Shown here piece after piece: positions 55,943 to 64,000 of a DNA stretch of 64,000 nt. Position 1 is the stretch's first letter, and each line of letters begins with the position of its first letter. Position numbers and translations under genes: made by a program. Source of the DNA: Pasteurellaceae bacterium Orientalotternb1 (GTDB lineage Bacteria > Pseudomonadota > Gammaproteobacteria > Enterobacterales > Pasteurellaceae); contig CP015028.1 in the NCBI GenBank assembly GCA_011455275.1, forward strand, positions 1,586,911-1,650,910. The letters are read 5' to 3'. Under the pieces are notes generated by a model, which was not told the origin of the DNA, made no database searches, and saw only the letters and a program-made list of their open reading frames with translations.

Positions 55943-56422
55943 ATGGATAATAAACGCCTGTTTGATTTATATTACAGCTATAACTTGACTAAGATTTATG
56001 AAACCTTTAACTTAAGAATTGCCAATTTCATTTTGCTGGTACAGTTTGTGTTAGGTTCTTCAATTGTCGTTGATTTTGAACGTTTTCTTCCACCTCATTC
56101 TCGCAATATGTGGCAATTTATCAGCGGATTAATCATTGTGATTTTATCTGCACTGTCATTTATTTATAAATATAGCGACAAAGCCATTTTAGCGGCACAA
56201 CTAAATAAACGTTATGGACATGTCATTAATCAATATCAGCTCAATAAGAATTTAAATATTGATTTGGAAATGCTAAGAATTGAACCTGACGATATTAAGA
56301 TTGTTGGTGCATTTGAAGATATTGCTTATAAACGCAGTAAGATTCAATTAGGTCTCAAAGATCACAAAATATTAACGAGATATCAAAAAATAATTGCGTT
56401 TCTAAGTGGTGAAAGTTTTTAA
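55943..56422 (+). CDS. unknown two-transmembrane protein, 159 aa
   Basis: Two hydrophobic helices (NFILLVQFVLGSSIVVDF, about residues 27-44, and FISGLIIVILSALSFIYKY, about 57-75) sit close together, followed by an 80-residue charged cytosolic helical part with an IEPDDIKIVGAFEDIAY stretch. This plan resembles SLATT-type two-TM effectors, but I cannot confirm the family and no partner nucleotide-sensing gene lies next to it. GGAG precedes ATG 55943. AT-rich codons and an AT-rich upstream gap suggest it is accessory, inserted between ispF and glnD. Confidence 0.6.
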   Translation: MDNKRLFDLYYSYNLTKIYETFNLRIANFILLVQFVLGSSIVVDFERFLPPHSRNMWQFISGLIIVILSALSFIYKYSDKAILAAQLNKRYGHVINQYQLNKNLNIDLEMLRIEPDDIKIVGAFEDIAYKRSKIQLGLKDHKILTRYQKIIAFLSGESF

Positions 56423-56496
56423 CCTTAAACGGCATCTTCGGTGCAATTTAACATAATAAAGCAATAATCACTCCACGCAACTTTCATAAGGTGACT

Positions 56497-59070
56497 ATGC
56501 ATATTACCGAGCTGAAAACGAGCCTTTCCGACTTTACTACGCAGCAAAAAGCCGATTTTGCAACGACGGATGTGATGCTTCTACTACACCAACGCAGTGA
56601 GTTTTATGATGCCCTGCTTGGCAAATTGTGGGGGGAATTTGGTTTTGCAGAACGCTCCGATTTAGCCTTGTTAGCGGTGGGCGGCTATGGACGTCGGGAG
56701 ATGTTTCCGCTGTCGGATTTGGATATTCTGATTTTAACCGAACAGCCTTTAGACGATGCTACGCAACAAAAGCTCAATACGTTGTTTAATCTGCTTTGGG
56801 ATAGCAAATTGCAACTCGGCTCGGCAATTCGCACCTTGGACGAATGTATTGAGATCGGCAAAGCTGAAATTTCGGTGGCAACGAACTTATTTGAAAGCCG
56901 CTTGCTACAAGGCAATTCGCAACTTTGGCAGGCATTGCTCAAACGGTTGTATCAGCCTGATTTTTGGGCAATTTCCGATTTTTTCCACGCCAAATTGTGC
57001 GAGCGAAAAGAGCAATATTCCCGTTTCAACAACACCAGCTATAACCTTGAACCTGATCTCAAACACAGCCCTGGTGGCTTGCGGGATCTGCATTTGATTA
57101 CGTGGATAATGCTGCGTCAATATGGCGTCTATGCCCTTGAGCAACTACTAGAGCGGGGCGTATTGTTCCCCGAAGAATTTGCAGAATTGCAGCAGGCACA
57201 AGCGGTGCTTTTTCGAATGCGTTTTGCACTTCATCTGCAACTCAAACGCTACGACAACCGCTTGCGGTTTGACCGCCAACTTCAACTGAGCGAGCAACTT
57301 GGCTACACGGGTGAAGGCAATCAGCCCGTGGAAGCGATGATGAAAATTTTCTTCCAAGCCACGCAATCCATTTCGCAGCTCAGCCAACTGTTACTTGCCA
57401 GTTTCGAACAAGAGCATTTGACCAAATTGCAAAAAAAGGGCGAAAAGTACCCGCTTGATGAGCTATTTTTCCTGCAAAATCACACCATTTTTTGCCATAA
57501 TCACCGCATTTTTGCACGCCAACCTGAAAAAATCATCGATCTGTTTTGGCATTTGACCGAACAACCCAATACTAAGGTTGCTACCCAATTACTTCGCCAA
57601 CTTCGCCTTGCCCTAAAAAAACTTGACCGTCCGCTGAGCGACTCGCCCCAAGCGAGAAAACGTTTTGTGGCACTTTTTTCTCAGCCAAATGTGGTGAAAC
57701 GGGCGATCGTGCCAATGCACCAGCTCGGCGTGCTGTCTGCCTATTTACCTCAATGGCAAGGAATTGAAGGCTTGATGCAGTTCGATTTATTTCACATTTA
57801 TACCGTTGATGAACACACCATTCGGGTAATGCTCAACCTTGAAGGCTTTTTAGCCGCAAAAAATCGTGAAAAGCATCCATTATGCTGCGAACTGCTATCA
57901 ACATTACCGAATTTATCACTGCTCTACCTTGCAGCCTTGTTTCACGATATTGCCAAAGGGCGTGAAGGTGATCACGCTGAAAATGGGGCAATTGAGATAC
58001 GAAAATTTGCGGCACAGCATCATTTTTCAGCGGAGCAGACAGACTTTATGGCGTGGTTAGTTGCCGAGCATTTAACGATGTCGATCACCGCCCAACGCCG
58101 CGATATTCACGATCCTGACGTAGTCAAAACTTTTGCAAAAGTGGTGAAGAATCCGACCGCTTTGGCCGCGCTTACCTGCTTGACCGTTGCCGATATTTGT
58201 GCCACCAACGAAACCTTGTGGAACGATTGGAAGCGGTCACTTTTCAACAAACTGTTCCAATTCACCACCGAACAGCTCGCACTCGGAGAAAAATCGTTAG
58301 ATTATCAACAACTTGGCATTGAAAATCGCCAACTCGCTTTTAGCTCTCTCACCACACAATTAACAGCGGAACAGCAACAACATCTTGAACAATTTTGGCA
58401 GTACTGTCCCGATAGCTATTTCGTCCGCCACAGTCCAACTCAACTGGTGTGGCACGCACTCAGTTATTTGCACAACCCAACCTTGCCGATGGTGCTAGTC
58501 AGCAATCAACACGCCCGTGGTGCTACCGAAATTTTTGTCTATGCTGACGACCAACCACAACTGTTCGCCCGCCTTGCTCAAACCTTGAGTGCGAAAAAAA
58601 TCAGCATTCACGATGCCCAAGTGCTGACCAGTGAAAACAGCTTAGTGCTAGACAGCTTTATCGTCAGCGAATTTGACGGGCTGCCGCTCAACGAACACCG
58701 CCAAAGTCAACTGCAGCAAGCGTTAATCAAAACCCTAAGCAACGCTAAAAAAGTCGCATTTCGTTTACATAAAAAGCCGTTGAAAAATCTCTCGTTTAAA
58801 CGCAAAACCAAAGTGCGATTTTTAGCAAATGCTCTGCCAAATCAAACCGCTTTCGAGCTGTTCACCCTTGACCGAGAAGGCTTACTCGCCCAAATCGGCT
58901 ATATTTTCAGCCAACAACATCTGATTTTACAAAATGCCAAAATCACCACCGTCGGCGAAAAAGCCGAAGATTTTTTTGTGGTCTCCACAGCCAACCAAAA
59001 AGCGTTAAATGACGCCGAAAAAGCCGCATTGAAGGCTCAAATTTTGGTGGAACTGGAAGCCAACGAATAA
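56497..59070 (+). CDS. glnD: bifunctional uridylyltransferase/uridylyl-removing enzyme GlnD, 857 aa
   Basis: Nitrogen sensor that uridylylates PII proteins. The nucleotidyltransferase domain has GGYGRRE (62-68) and SDLD (73-76). A central HD domain has AALFHDIAKGREGDHAENGA. Two C-terminal ACT domains bind glutamine. ATG 56497 follows AAGGTG; the GTG at 56491 is inside that site. Length is typical. The stop is within an uptake-signal pair at 59070-59126. Confidence 0.95.
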   Translation: MHITELKTSLSDFTTQQKADFATTDVMLLLHQRSEFYDALLGKLWGEFGFAERSDLALLAVGGYGRREMFPLSDLDILILTEQPLDDATQQKLNTLFNLLWDSKLQLGSAIRTLDECIEIGKAEISVATNLFESRLLQGNSQLWQALLKRLYQPDFWAISDFFHAKLCERKEQYSRFNNTSYNLEPDLKHSPGGLRDLHLITWIMLRQYGVYALEQLLERGVLFPEEFAELQQAQAVLFRMRFALHLQLKRYDNRLRFDRQLQLSEQLGYTGEGNQPVEAMMKIFFQATQSISQLSQLLLASFEQEHLTKLQKKGEKYPLDELFFLQNHTIFCHNHRIFARQPEKIIDLFWHLTEQPNTKVATQLLRQLRLALKKLDRPLSDSPQARKRFVALFSQPNVVKRAIVPMHQLGVLSAYLPQWQGIEGLMQFDLFHIYTVDEHTIRVMLNLEGFLAAKNREKHPLCCELLSTLPNLSLLYLAALFHDIAKGREGDHAENGAIEIRKFAAQHHFSAEQTDFMAWLVAEHLTMSITAQRRDIHDPDVVKTFAKVVKNPTALAALTCLTVADICATNETLWNDWKRSLFNKLFQFTTEQLALGEKSLDYQQLGIENRQLAFSSLTTQLTAEQQQHLEQFWQYCPDSYFVRHSPTQLVWHALSYLHNPTLPMVLVSNQHARGATEIFVYADDQPQLFARLAQTLSAKKISIHDAQVLTSENSLVLDSFIVSEFDGLPLNEHRQSQLQQALIKTLSNAKKVAFRLHKKPLKNLSFKRKTKVRFLANALPNQTAFELFTLDREGLLAQIGYIFSQQHLILQNAKITTVGEKAEDFFVVSTANQKALNDAEKAALKAQILVELEANE

Positions 59071-59166
59071 CAAGCGGTCAGTTTCCGATAAAGTTTTGCA
59101 AATTTTTGCCAACAAACTGACCGCTTTCCTTTATACTTACACCGAATTTTTACTGAGAAGATCACT

Positions 59167-59799
59167 ATGAAAAAACTCACGAAACGCTTATCCTTCGTTG
59201 CCCTTGCGTTTTTGGCAGGCTGTCAGTCGATTTATAATGAGCCGACTCAAGCGGCGAAACCCACGATTGAGATCCCGCATAATGATGCACAATGGCAGCA
59301 ACATCTTGCACAATTAGCTCAAATCAACGCCTATTCCACCCAAGGACAATTCGGTTATATCTCGCCCGAAGAACGTTTTTCATCCCATTTCGAATGGCAA
59401 TACAAAACGCCAACCAATTTTGGTTTGACGATGTCGTCAAATCTTTCAAGCAAATCGTTGAAATTACAGCGAAATGCTTACGGCATTACCGTTTCAGACA
59501 GCGAGGGACGCTCCCGCACTGAAGCGGATGTGGAGGCATTGATGAAAGAGATTATCGGCGTGGCGTTTCCTATCGACCAATTTGCCTACTGGGTAAAAGG
59601 TCAGCCCGAAAAAAATGCCAATTATATTATCAATGAAAAACGTCAATTGGCACAGTTTGACTATGCAGTGAATGGCTCTGTGTGGAAGGTAAATTTCGTA
59701 GAATACCACGAAGATCGCCAACCGAATTTGCCGAAGTTGATCGTCCTTGAAAATGGCAAACAAACGTTGAAAGTGCGGATTGATCGTTGGAATTATTAA
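59167..59799 (+). CDS. lolB: outer-membrane lipoprotein receptor LolB, 210 aa
   Basis: Accepts lipoproteins from LolA and inserts them in the outer membrane. The lipobox FLAGC places the lipidated cysteine at 19. The mature region has the [27 protein letters not shown] stretch split over residues about 44-70 and ends in a typical beta-rich domain. ispE starts one base after its stop codon region, the common lolB-ispE-prs order. Confidence 0.92.
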   Translation: MKKLTKRLSFVALAFLAGCQSIYNEPTQAAKPTIEIPHNDAQWQQHLAQLAQINAYSTQGQFGYISPEERFSSHFEWQYKTPTNFGLTMSSNLSSKSLKLQRNAYGITVSDSEGRSRTEADVEALMKEIIGVAFPIDQFAYWVKGQPEKNANYIINEKRQLAQFDYAVNGSVWKVNFVEYHEDRQPNLPKLIVLENGKQTLKVRIDRWNY

Positions 59800-59800
59800 G

Positions 59801-60652
59801 ATGCAAAAACACACATTCCCTAGTCCTGCAAAACTGAACCTGTTTTTGTATATTAACGGCAGACGGACAGACGGCTACCACGAACTTCAAACCCTGTTTC
59901 AATTTTTAGATTTCGGCGATAGCTTGCAGATTTCGTTGCGTGATGATGCAGAAATTGTCCTTGAAAATCAAATTGATGGCGTTACTGTTGAGCAGAACTT
60001 GATTTATCGAGCGGCAAAACTGTTGCAAAATCAGACCGCTTGTCCGCTCGGAGCAAACATTGCGATTGAGAAAAATATCCCGATGGGAGCAGGGCTTGGT
60101 GGCGGGTCGTCTAATGCGGCAACGGTGCTGGTAGCTCTCAATCACCTTTGGCAAACGGGGCTTGATCTTGAGCAACTTGCCGAACTTGGCTTGCAACTTG
60201 GGGCGGATGTGCCGATCTTCGTACGAGGCTTTGCCGCTTTTGCCGAAGGTGTGGGCGAAAAACTTACGCCTTGTTCTCCTCCTGAAAAATGGTATTTGGT
60301 ACTCAAACCTGAAGTCTCAATTTCAACAGCGTTAGTTTTCCAACACCCCGACTTACCCCGTGATACACCAAAACGTGCTCTCGCTCAGCTTTTAGCCTCC
60401 CCTTTCGCAAACGATTGCGAAAAAATTGTCCGAGATCATTATTCAGAGGTTGAAGATTGGCTCGCTTGGTTGCTACAATACGCACCGTCTCGGCTTACTG
60501 GCACTGGTGCTTGTATTTTCGCCGAATTTGAAAACGAAGCGGACGCCCAACGTGTGTTTGCCTTAAAACCAAAGCAGGTTCAAGGCTTTGTGGCACAAGG
60601 GCTGAATATCTCCCCGCTCCATCAACAACTACATTTATTTCCCACTTTATAA
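59801..60652 (+). CDS. ispE: 4-diphosphocytidyl-2-C-methyl-D-erythritol kinase IspE, 283 aa
   Basis: Fourth step of the non-mevalonate isoprenoid pathway and a GHMP kinase. [23 protein letters not shown] is the N-terminal substrate motif (in two parts, about residues 6-28), and the ATP loop [14 protein letters not shown] is near residue 94. ATG 59801 directly follows lolB; the longer frame from 59780 lies within lolB. prs follows after 18 bases. Confidence 0.95.
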   Translation: MQKHTFPSPAKLNLFLYINGRRTDGYHELQTLFQFLDFGDSLQISLRDDAEIVLENQIDGVTVEQNLIYRAAKLLQNQTACPLGANIAIEKNIPMGAGLGGGSSNAATVLVALNHLWQTGLDLEQLAELGLQLGADVPIFVRGFAAFAEGVGEKLTPCSPPEKWYLVLKPEVSISTALVFQHPDLPRDTPKRALAQLLASPFANDCEKIVRDHYSEVEDWLAWLLQYAPSRLTGTGACIFAEFENEADAQRVFALKPKQVQGFVAQGLNISPLHQQLHLFPTL

Positions 60653-60670
60653 CCTAGAGGTTACCCGACA

Positions 60671-61621
60671 ATGCCTGATATTAAACTCTTCGCAGGAAAC
60701 GCCACCCCTGAATTAGCAAAACGAATTGCTGAACGTCTTTACATTTCCCTTGGCGATGCAACCGTTGGTCGTTTCAGTGACGGTGAGATCCAAGTACAGA
60801 TCAACGAAAATGTACGCGGCGGAGATATTTTCATCGTGCAATCAACCTGTGCCCCAACTAACGACAACTTAATGGAATTAGTCGTAATGGTCGATGCGTT
60901 ACGTCGTGCATCTGCGGGGCGTATTACTGCGGTTATTCCTTACTTTGGCTATGCTCGCCAAGACCGCCGTGTACGTTCTGCACGTGTGCCAATCACCGCT
61001 AAAGTGGTAGCAGACTTCCTTTCTAGCGTAGGCGTGGATCGTGTTTTAACTTGCGATTTACACGCTGAGCAGATCCAAGGTTTCTTTGATGTGCCAGTAG
61101 ATAACGTTTTCGGCTCACCAGTATTACTTGATGATATTTTGAAAAAAACCGATCTCGTCAATCCAATCGTGGTTTCGCCAGATATCGGCGGTGTGGTACG
61201 TGCTAGAGCCGTGGCGAAATTGTTAAATGATGCGGATATGGCGATCATCGACAAACGCCGTCCAAAAGCGAACGTCTCGCAAGTGATGCACATCATCGGT
61301 GATGTGCCAGGTCGTGATTGTATCTTAGTTGATGATATGATCGACACAGGCGGCACTTTATGCAAAGCCGCAGAAGCCTTAAAAGAACGTGGGGCACGCC
61401 GTGTCTTTGCTTATGCAACTCACGCCGTATTCTCAGGCACCGCAGCGAAAAACTTAGCTAACGATGCGTTAGATGAAGTGGTGGTGACTGACACTATCCC
61501 ACTTTCAGCCGAAATTCGTGCATTAAATAAAGTGCGTGTGCTAACCCTTTCAGGAATGCTTGCCGAAGCGATTCGCCGCATCAGCAATGAAGAATCTATT
61601 TCAGCAATGTTTAGCCACTAA
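60671..61621 (+). CDS. prs: ribose-phosphate pyrophosphokinase Prs, 316 aa
   Basis: Makes PRPP for nucleotides, His and Trp. Conserved motifs are visible: [16 protein letters not shown] near residue 36, the ATP/PRPP site [14 protein letters not shown] near 97 and [10 protein letters not shown] near 219. Length is standard (315-316). It supplies PRPP for purine synthesis by purH and guaBA. An intrinsic terminator follows. Confidence 0.97.
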   Translation: MPDIKLFAGNATPELAKRIAERLYISLGDATVGRFSDGEIQVQINENVRGGDIFIVQSTCAPTNDNLMELVVMVDALRRASAGRITAVIPYFGYARQDRRVRSARVPITAKVVADFLSSVGVDRVLTCDLHAEQIQGFFDVPVDNVFGSPVLLDDILKKTDLVNPIVVSPDIGGVVRARAVAKLLNDADMAIIDKRRPKANVSQVMHIIGDVPGRDCILVDDMIDTGGTLCKAAEALKERGARRVFAYATHAVFSGTAAKNLANDALDEVVVTDTIPLSAEIRALNKVRVLTLSGMLAEAIRRISNEESISAMFSH

Positions 61622-61627
61622 TTGCCA

Positions 61628-61654
61628 AAGCCCAATCATTGATTGGGCTTTTTT
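61628..61654 (+). terminator. prs terminator
   Basis: AAGCCCAATC (61628-61637) and GATTGGGCTT (61641-61650) form a 10-bp stem with an ATT loop and a T run. Confidence 0.9.
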
Positions 61655-61752
61655 GTTGTAGATGTAGGGTGGGTCTTGACCCACCAATAAGATACACCGA
61701 TCCCCATTTTTATTTTTCCATTGTAATGGAGGGGCATTTTGTTGAGGTCATA

Positions 61753-61824
61753 TGTAGGAGCAGACCTATGTGTTCGCCCGAAAATATTGATACGTGGTGG
61801 GCGACACATAGGTCCGCCCCTACA
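61753..61824. repeat. 72-base palindromic intergenic repeat (MITE/REP-like)
   Basis: The left arm (61753-61779, TGTAGGAGCAGACCTATGTG...) and right arm (61799-61824, ending CCGCCCCTACA) are nearly complementary over about 26 bases. A related GTAGGGTGGGTCTTGACCCACC hairpin lies at about 61667-61687. Such palindromes occur widely as small mobile repeats, sometimes linked to REP-type elements. The copy lies between prs and pyrD. Confidence 0.6.
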
Positions 61825-61881
61825 AAATTTTTTTGATCATTGACAATCTACAAGCGGTCACTTTCTAAGGAAATTTTGCAA

Positions 61882-62889
61882 ATGCTCTACCCTGTTATTC
61901 GCAAAGCCTTGTTCGCTATGGATGCCGAACAGGCTCACCACTTTTCCATTCAAGCCCTAAAACTGCTAAGGTATTTCCCTGCTCTGCAGCCTGTTCCGAA
62001 TAATCCTGTTGAATTGATGGGGCTACATTTTAAAAACCCGATCGGCTTAGCGGCAGGAGCAGATAAAAATGGTGAGGCGATTGATGGCTTTGCTCAGCTT
62101 GGTTTTGGGTTTATTGAAGTCGGCACTGTGACACCAGTAGCTCAAGATGGCAATCCAAAGCCTCGCCAATTCCGTTTACCTGAAGCGGAAGGCATTATTA
62201 ATCGCAATGGTTTCAATAATTTAGGAGTCGATGTGCTGATCGAAAATGTCAAAAAAGCCAAATATGACGGCATTCTCGGCATTAACATCGGTAAAAATGC
62301 GACCACACCGATTGAACGAAGCCTTGATGATTACCAAATCTGCCTGCGTAAAGTGTACCCGCACGCCAGTTATGTGACCATCAACATCTCATCGCCAAAC
62401 ACTAAAAATTTGCGTGCCTTGCAATATGGTGAGACGTTAGATGCTCTGCTGAAATCGCTCAAAGCCGAACAAACCGATCTTTCGCAAAAGTTTGGCAAAT
62501 ACACACCGCTTGTATTGAAGATCGCCCCCGATCTCTTGCCAGAAGAAATCGCTTCCGTTGCCGATAGCCTTGTGCGACATCAAATTGATGGTGTGATTGC
62601 AGGTAATACGACGCTTTCGCGTGAAGCGGTTGCGGGTTTGCCGAATGCTGATCAGCAAGGCGGTTTGAGTGGCAAACCTCTCAATGCGTTAAGCACTCAA
62701 GTGATTCGCCAGTTAAGTGTTGAAGTGAATGGCAAACTGCCGATTATCGGCTGCGGTGGCATTCATTCAATAGCGTCAGGGCAGGAAAAAATCAATGCAG
62801 GGGCAAGTTTATTGCAACTCTATTCTGCTATGGTTTATCAAGGACCAAGTTTGATCCGAGCGCTAGCACAACATATTAAAACAAGATAA
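61882..62889 (+). CDS. pyrD: dihydroorotate dehydrogenase (quinone) PyrD, 335 aa
   Basis: Membrane-associated class 2 enzyme of pyrimidine synthesis. FMN-binding [15 protein letters not shown] is near residues 60-75, and the active-site region ITISSPNT-like motif reads [16 protein letters not shown]. The N-terminal helix ([22 protein letters not shown]) is the quinone-side tunnel. ATG 61882 gives the family length. The start codon and AAGG site are the tail of an uptake signal (61850-61884). Confidence 0.95.
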   Translation: MLYPVIRKALFAMDAEQAHHFSIQALKLLRYFPALQPVPNNPVELMGLHFKNPIGLAAGADKNGEAIDGFAQLGFGFIEVGTVTPVAQDGNPKPRQFRLPEAEGIINRNGFNNLGVDVLIENVKKAKYDGILGINIGKNATTPIERSLDDYQICLRKVYPHASYVTINISSPNTKNLRALQYGETLDALLKSLKAEQTDLSQKFGKYTPLVLKIAPDLLPEEIASVADSLVRHQIDGVIAGNTTLSREAVAGLPNADQQGGLSGKPLNALSTQVIRQLSVEVNGKLPIIGCGGIHSIASGQEKINAGASLLQLYSAMVYQGPSLIRALAQHIKTR

Positions 62890-62895
62890 AAAAAT

Positions 62896-62923
62896 AGACC
62901 GCTTGTATCGCTACAAGCGGTCT
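62896..62923. terminator. tight uptake-signal hairpin after pyrD
   Basis: AGACCGCTTGTA (62896-62907) and TACAAGCGGTCT (62912-62923) form a 12-bp stem with loop TCGC. It lies between convergent pyrD and lutC and probably terminates both. Confidence 0.75.
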
Positions 62924-62946
62924 GATGCTATCCAAATTTTGCAAAT

Positions 62947-63645
62947 CTATAGATCATCAATCACCAAATAGATTTTTGATACTGGACCGTGTACCCCAAC
63001 CACTTTGATCAGCTCAATATCCGCCGTCGCACTTGGACCTGAGATGATATTGACACAAGATGGCATACGTTCGCCTTGTTGGGCTTTGTCGTGCAGGATT
63101 TTGGCAAGCTGTGCCACCCGTGGCAGTACGGTGCTTTTACGCACTACTACCACCGATTTTTCAGGCAATAAGCTCACAGAACGACCGAAATCTTTGTCCG
63201 AAAACAGAACAATACCACCACTTTCCGCTAAAGCATATTCACCGTACACCACACCAATATTCGCTTTTTCGGCTTTAGCGATATTTTCATCGCCTTTGTT
63301 GAAATCCCATACATAGCTGCTGTATTTGGCTTGTAAGGTGGGCGTAATGCCTAAATCGATCAAACGTTGATCGTTGTTGATGATCACTTCACCACCACCG
63401 TATTTTTCGCAAATATCAACAATCGCTTGTGGCAATTCAGCTTCTTTAGCGACGACAACATCTGCCATCATCACTCGGGCGAAGTCAATAAACTCATTGC
63501 AAAGTTGCTCTTGTGTGCGATCCGTCAAACGGGTAGTTGGGTGATTATTCACTAATTCAGGCATCGGTGCAGGTACAGTTTGGCGTGGTCTGCCCATTCT
63601 TTCCGCCAATTTATTTAAGAAATTTTCACGATTTTGCATATCCAT
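62947..63645 (-). CDS. lutC: LUD-domain lactate utilisation protein LutC, 232 aa
   Basis: Third component of the LutABC L-lactate oxidation complex. Residues about 110-225 form the LUD domain with the GIVLFSDKDFGRSVSLLPEK and SGPSATADIELIKVVGVHGP blocks. It is immediately downstream of the lutB fragment (5-base gap), the standard lutA-B-C order. Length is normal. Confidence 0.9.
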   Translation of the reverse strand: MDMQNRENFLNKLAERMGRPRQTVPAPMPELVNNHPTTRLTDRTQEQLCNEFIDFARVMMADVVVAKEAELPQAIVDICEKYGGGEVIINNDQRLIDLGITPTLQAKYSSYVWDFNKGDENIAKAEKANIGVVYGEYALAESGGIVLFSDKDFGRSVSLLPEKSVVVVRKSTVLPRVAQLAKILHDKAQQGERMPSCVNIISGPSATADIELIKVVGVHGPVSKIYLVIDDL

Positions 63646-63650
63646 TTTGA

Positions 63651-64000
63651 CTACCCTCTGTTCTTAAACCATTCACGGAAACTTTCTCCCTCAGCCGATG
63701 GTAAATCACGGGCTTTGGTCCATTCGCCTAAGGCACCAATTTCAAGCGGTGCTTTGCCGTTTTTGATCAATTTGCTGGCGACTTTCGCCCCAATGTTTAC
63801 GCCCACTTTCCACAAAGTTGGGTGTGAGTTAGCAAAGGTAAAGCCGAAGATTGACAAACGCTCAATCGCTGGTGTCATTCCGCTTTCTGCGATGTGTTCA
63901 CGGTGTTTTAAAATCAGTTGAGCCAGTGGAATTTTCACTGGGCAAACGGAGTTACAAGCGGTACATAATGAGCAAGCGTATGGCAACTCTTTGAACTCTT
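63651..64000 (-). CDS. lutB: C-terminal part of iron-sulfur protein LutB
   Basis: Open to the window edge on the minus strand. The fragment starts FKELPYACSLCTACNSVCPVKIPL, whose CxxCxxxCP is the second 4Fe-4S cluster motif of LutB, a protein with a LUD domain and two ferredoxin-like clusters. The C-terminus reads SAEGESFREWFKNRG. Its N-terminal two-thirds lie outside the window. Coupled to lutC. Confidence 0.9.
   Translation of the reverse strand, partial: EFKELPYACSLCTACNSVCPVKIPLAQLILKHREHIAESGMTPAIERLSIFGFTFANSHPTLWKVGVNIGAKVASKLIKNGKAPLEIGALGEWTKARDLPSAEGESFREWFKNRG

Noticed and set aside
61639-61836. 65-residue frame between prs and pyrD
   Set aside because: It is formed by the palindromic repeats; both arms would have to be coding.

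Overview
The window is a stretch of a Pasteurellaceae chromosome. The strongest clue is the very frequent 9-mer ACAAGCGGT and its complement ACCGCTTGT, usually followed by an AAATTTTGCAAA-like tail. This is the DNA uptake signal of the Actinobacillus pleuropneumoniae / Mannheimia / H. ducreyi branch, not the AAGTGCGGT form of H. influenzae. Gene content agrees: afuABC, tbpBA with tonB-exbBD, and a glgBXCA cluster. I do not assign a species.

Layout. (1) 1-3895 is the integrase-proximal end of an integrated P4-like or prophage-remnant element: small hypothetical genes, a BRO-type antirepressor gene behind a C4-type antisense RNA switch, an AlpA-type regulator and a P4-family tyrosine integrase abutting tRNA-Cys and tRNA-Gly. 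The rest of the element lies left of the window. (2) 4183-7945 is an acid-ferrous iron uptake operon, efeO-efeB-efeU. (3) 8116-15506 is glycogen synthesis, glgB-glgX-glgC-glgA, behind a CRP-like site; glgP does not follow. (4) 15652-20833 holds guaB and guaA, separated by an AT-rich two-gene insert (a DUF1919 protein and an unknown 419-residue protein). (5) 20988-23254 is maeB (NADP malic enzyme), broken by a one-base frameshift; ilvI-ilvH follow on the other strand. (6) 26126-32830 (minus) is a transferrin-iron operon in the order tbpB-tbpA-tonB-exbB-exbD, with Fur-like boxes at its promoter. (7) 33214-41394 holds a YidE-type transporter, glmU, and an RND efflux operon with its TetR regulator and operator. 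(8) 41556-43703 holds purH with a PurR box and a Met/Lys-rich exported protein. (9) 43843-48300 is afuABC behind a textbook CRP box. (10) 48340-53884 holds an argO/lysE exporter, polA and pckA. (11) 54113-64000 holds ftsB-ispD-ispF, a small two-TM protein, glnD, lolB-ispE-prs, pyrD, and lutC with part of lutB.

Working together: three iron or TonB-energised uptake loci and several carbon-storage or gluconeogenic genes with CRP-like sites (glg, afu, perhaps pckA and maeB/ilvI) suggest a host-associated, glycogen-storing facultative anaerobe. Many intergenic regions end in convergent uptake-signal pairs that form hairpins and probably double as terminators. The least-explained parts are the C4 RNA switch, the guaB-guaA insert, the two-TM protein at 55943, the lysine-rich GlgB tail and the Met-rich repeat protein.
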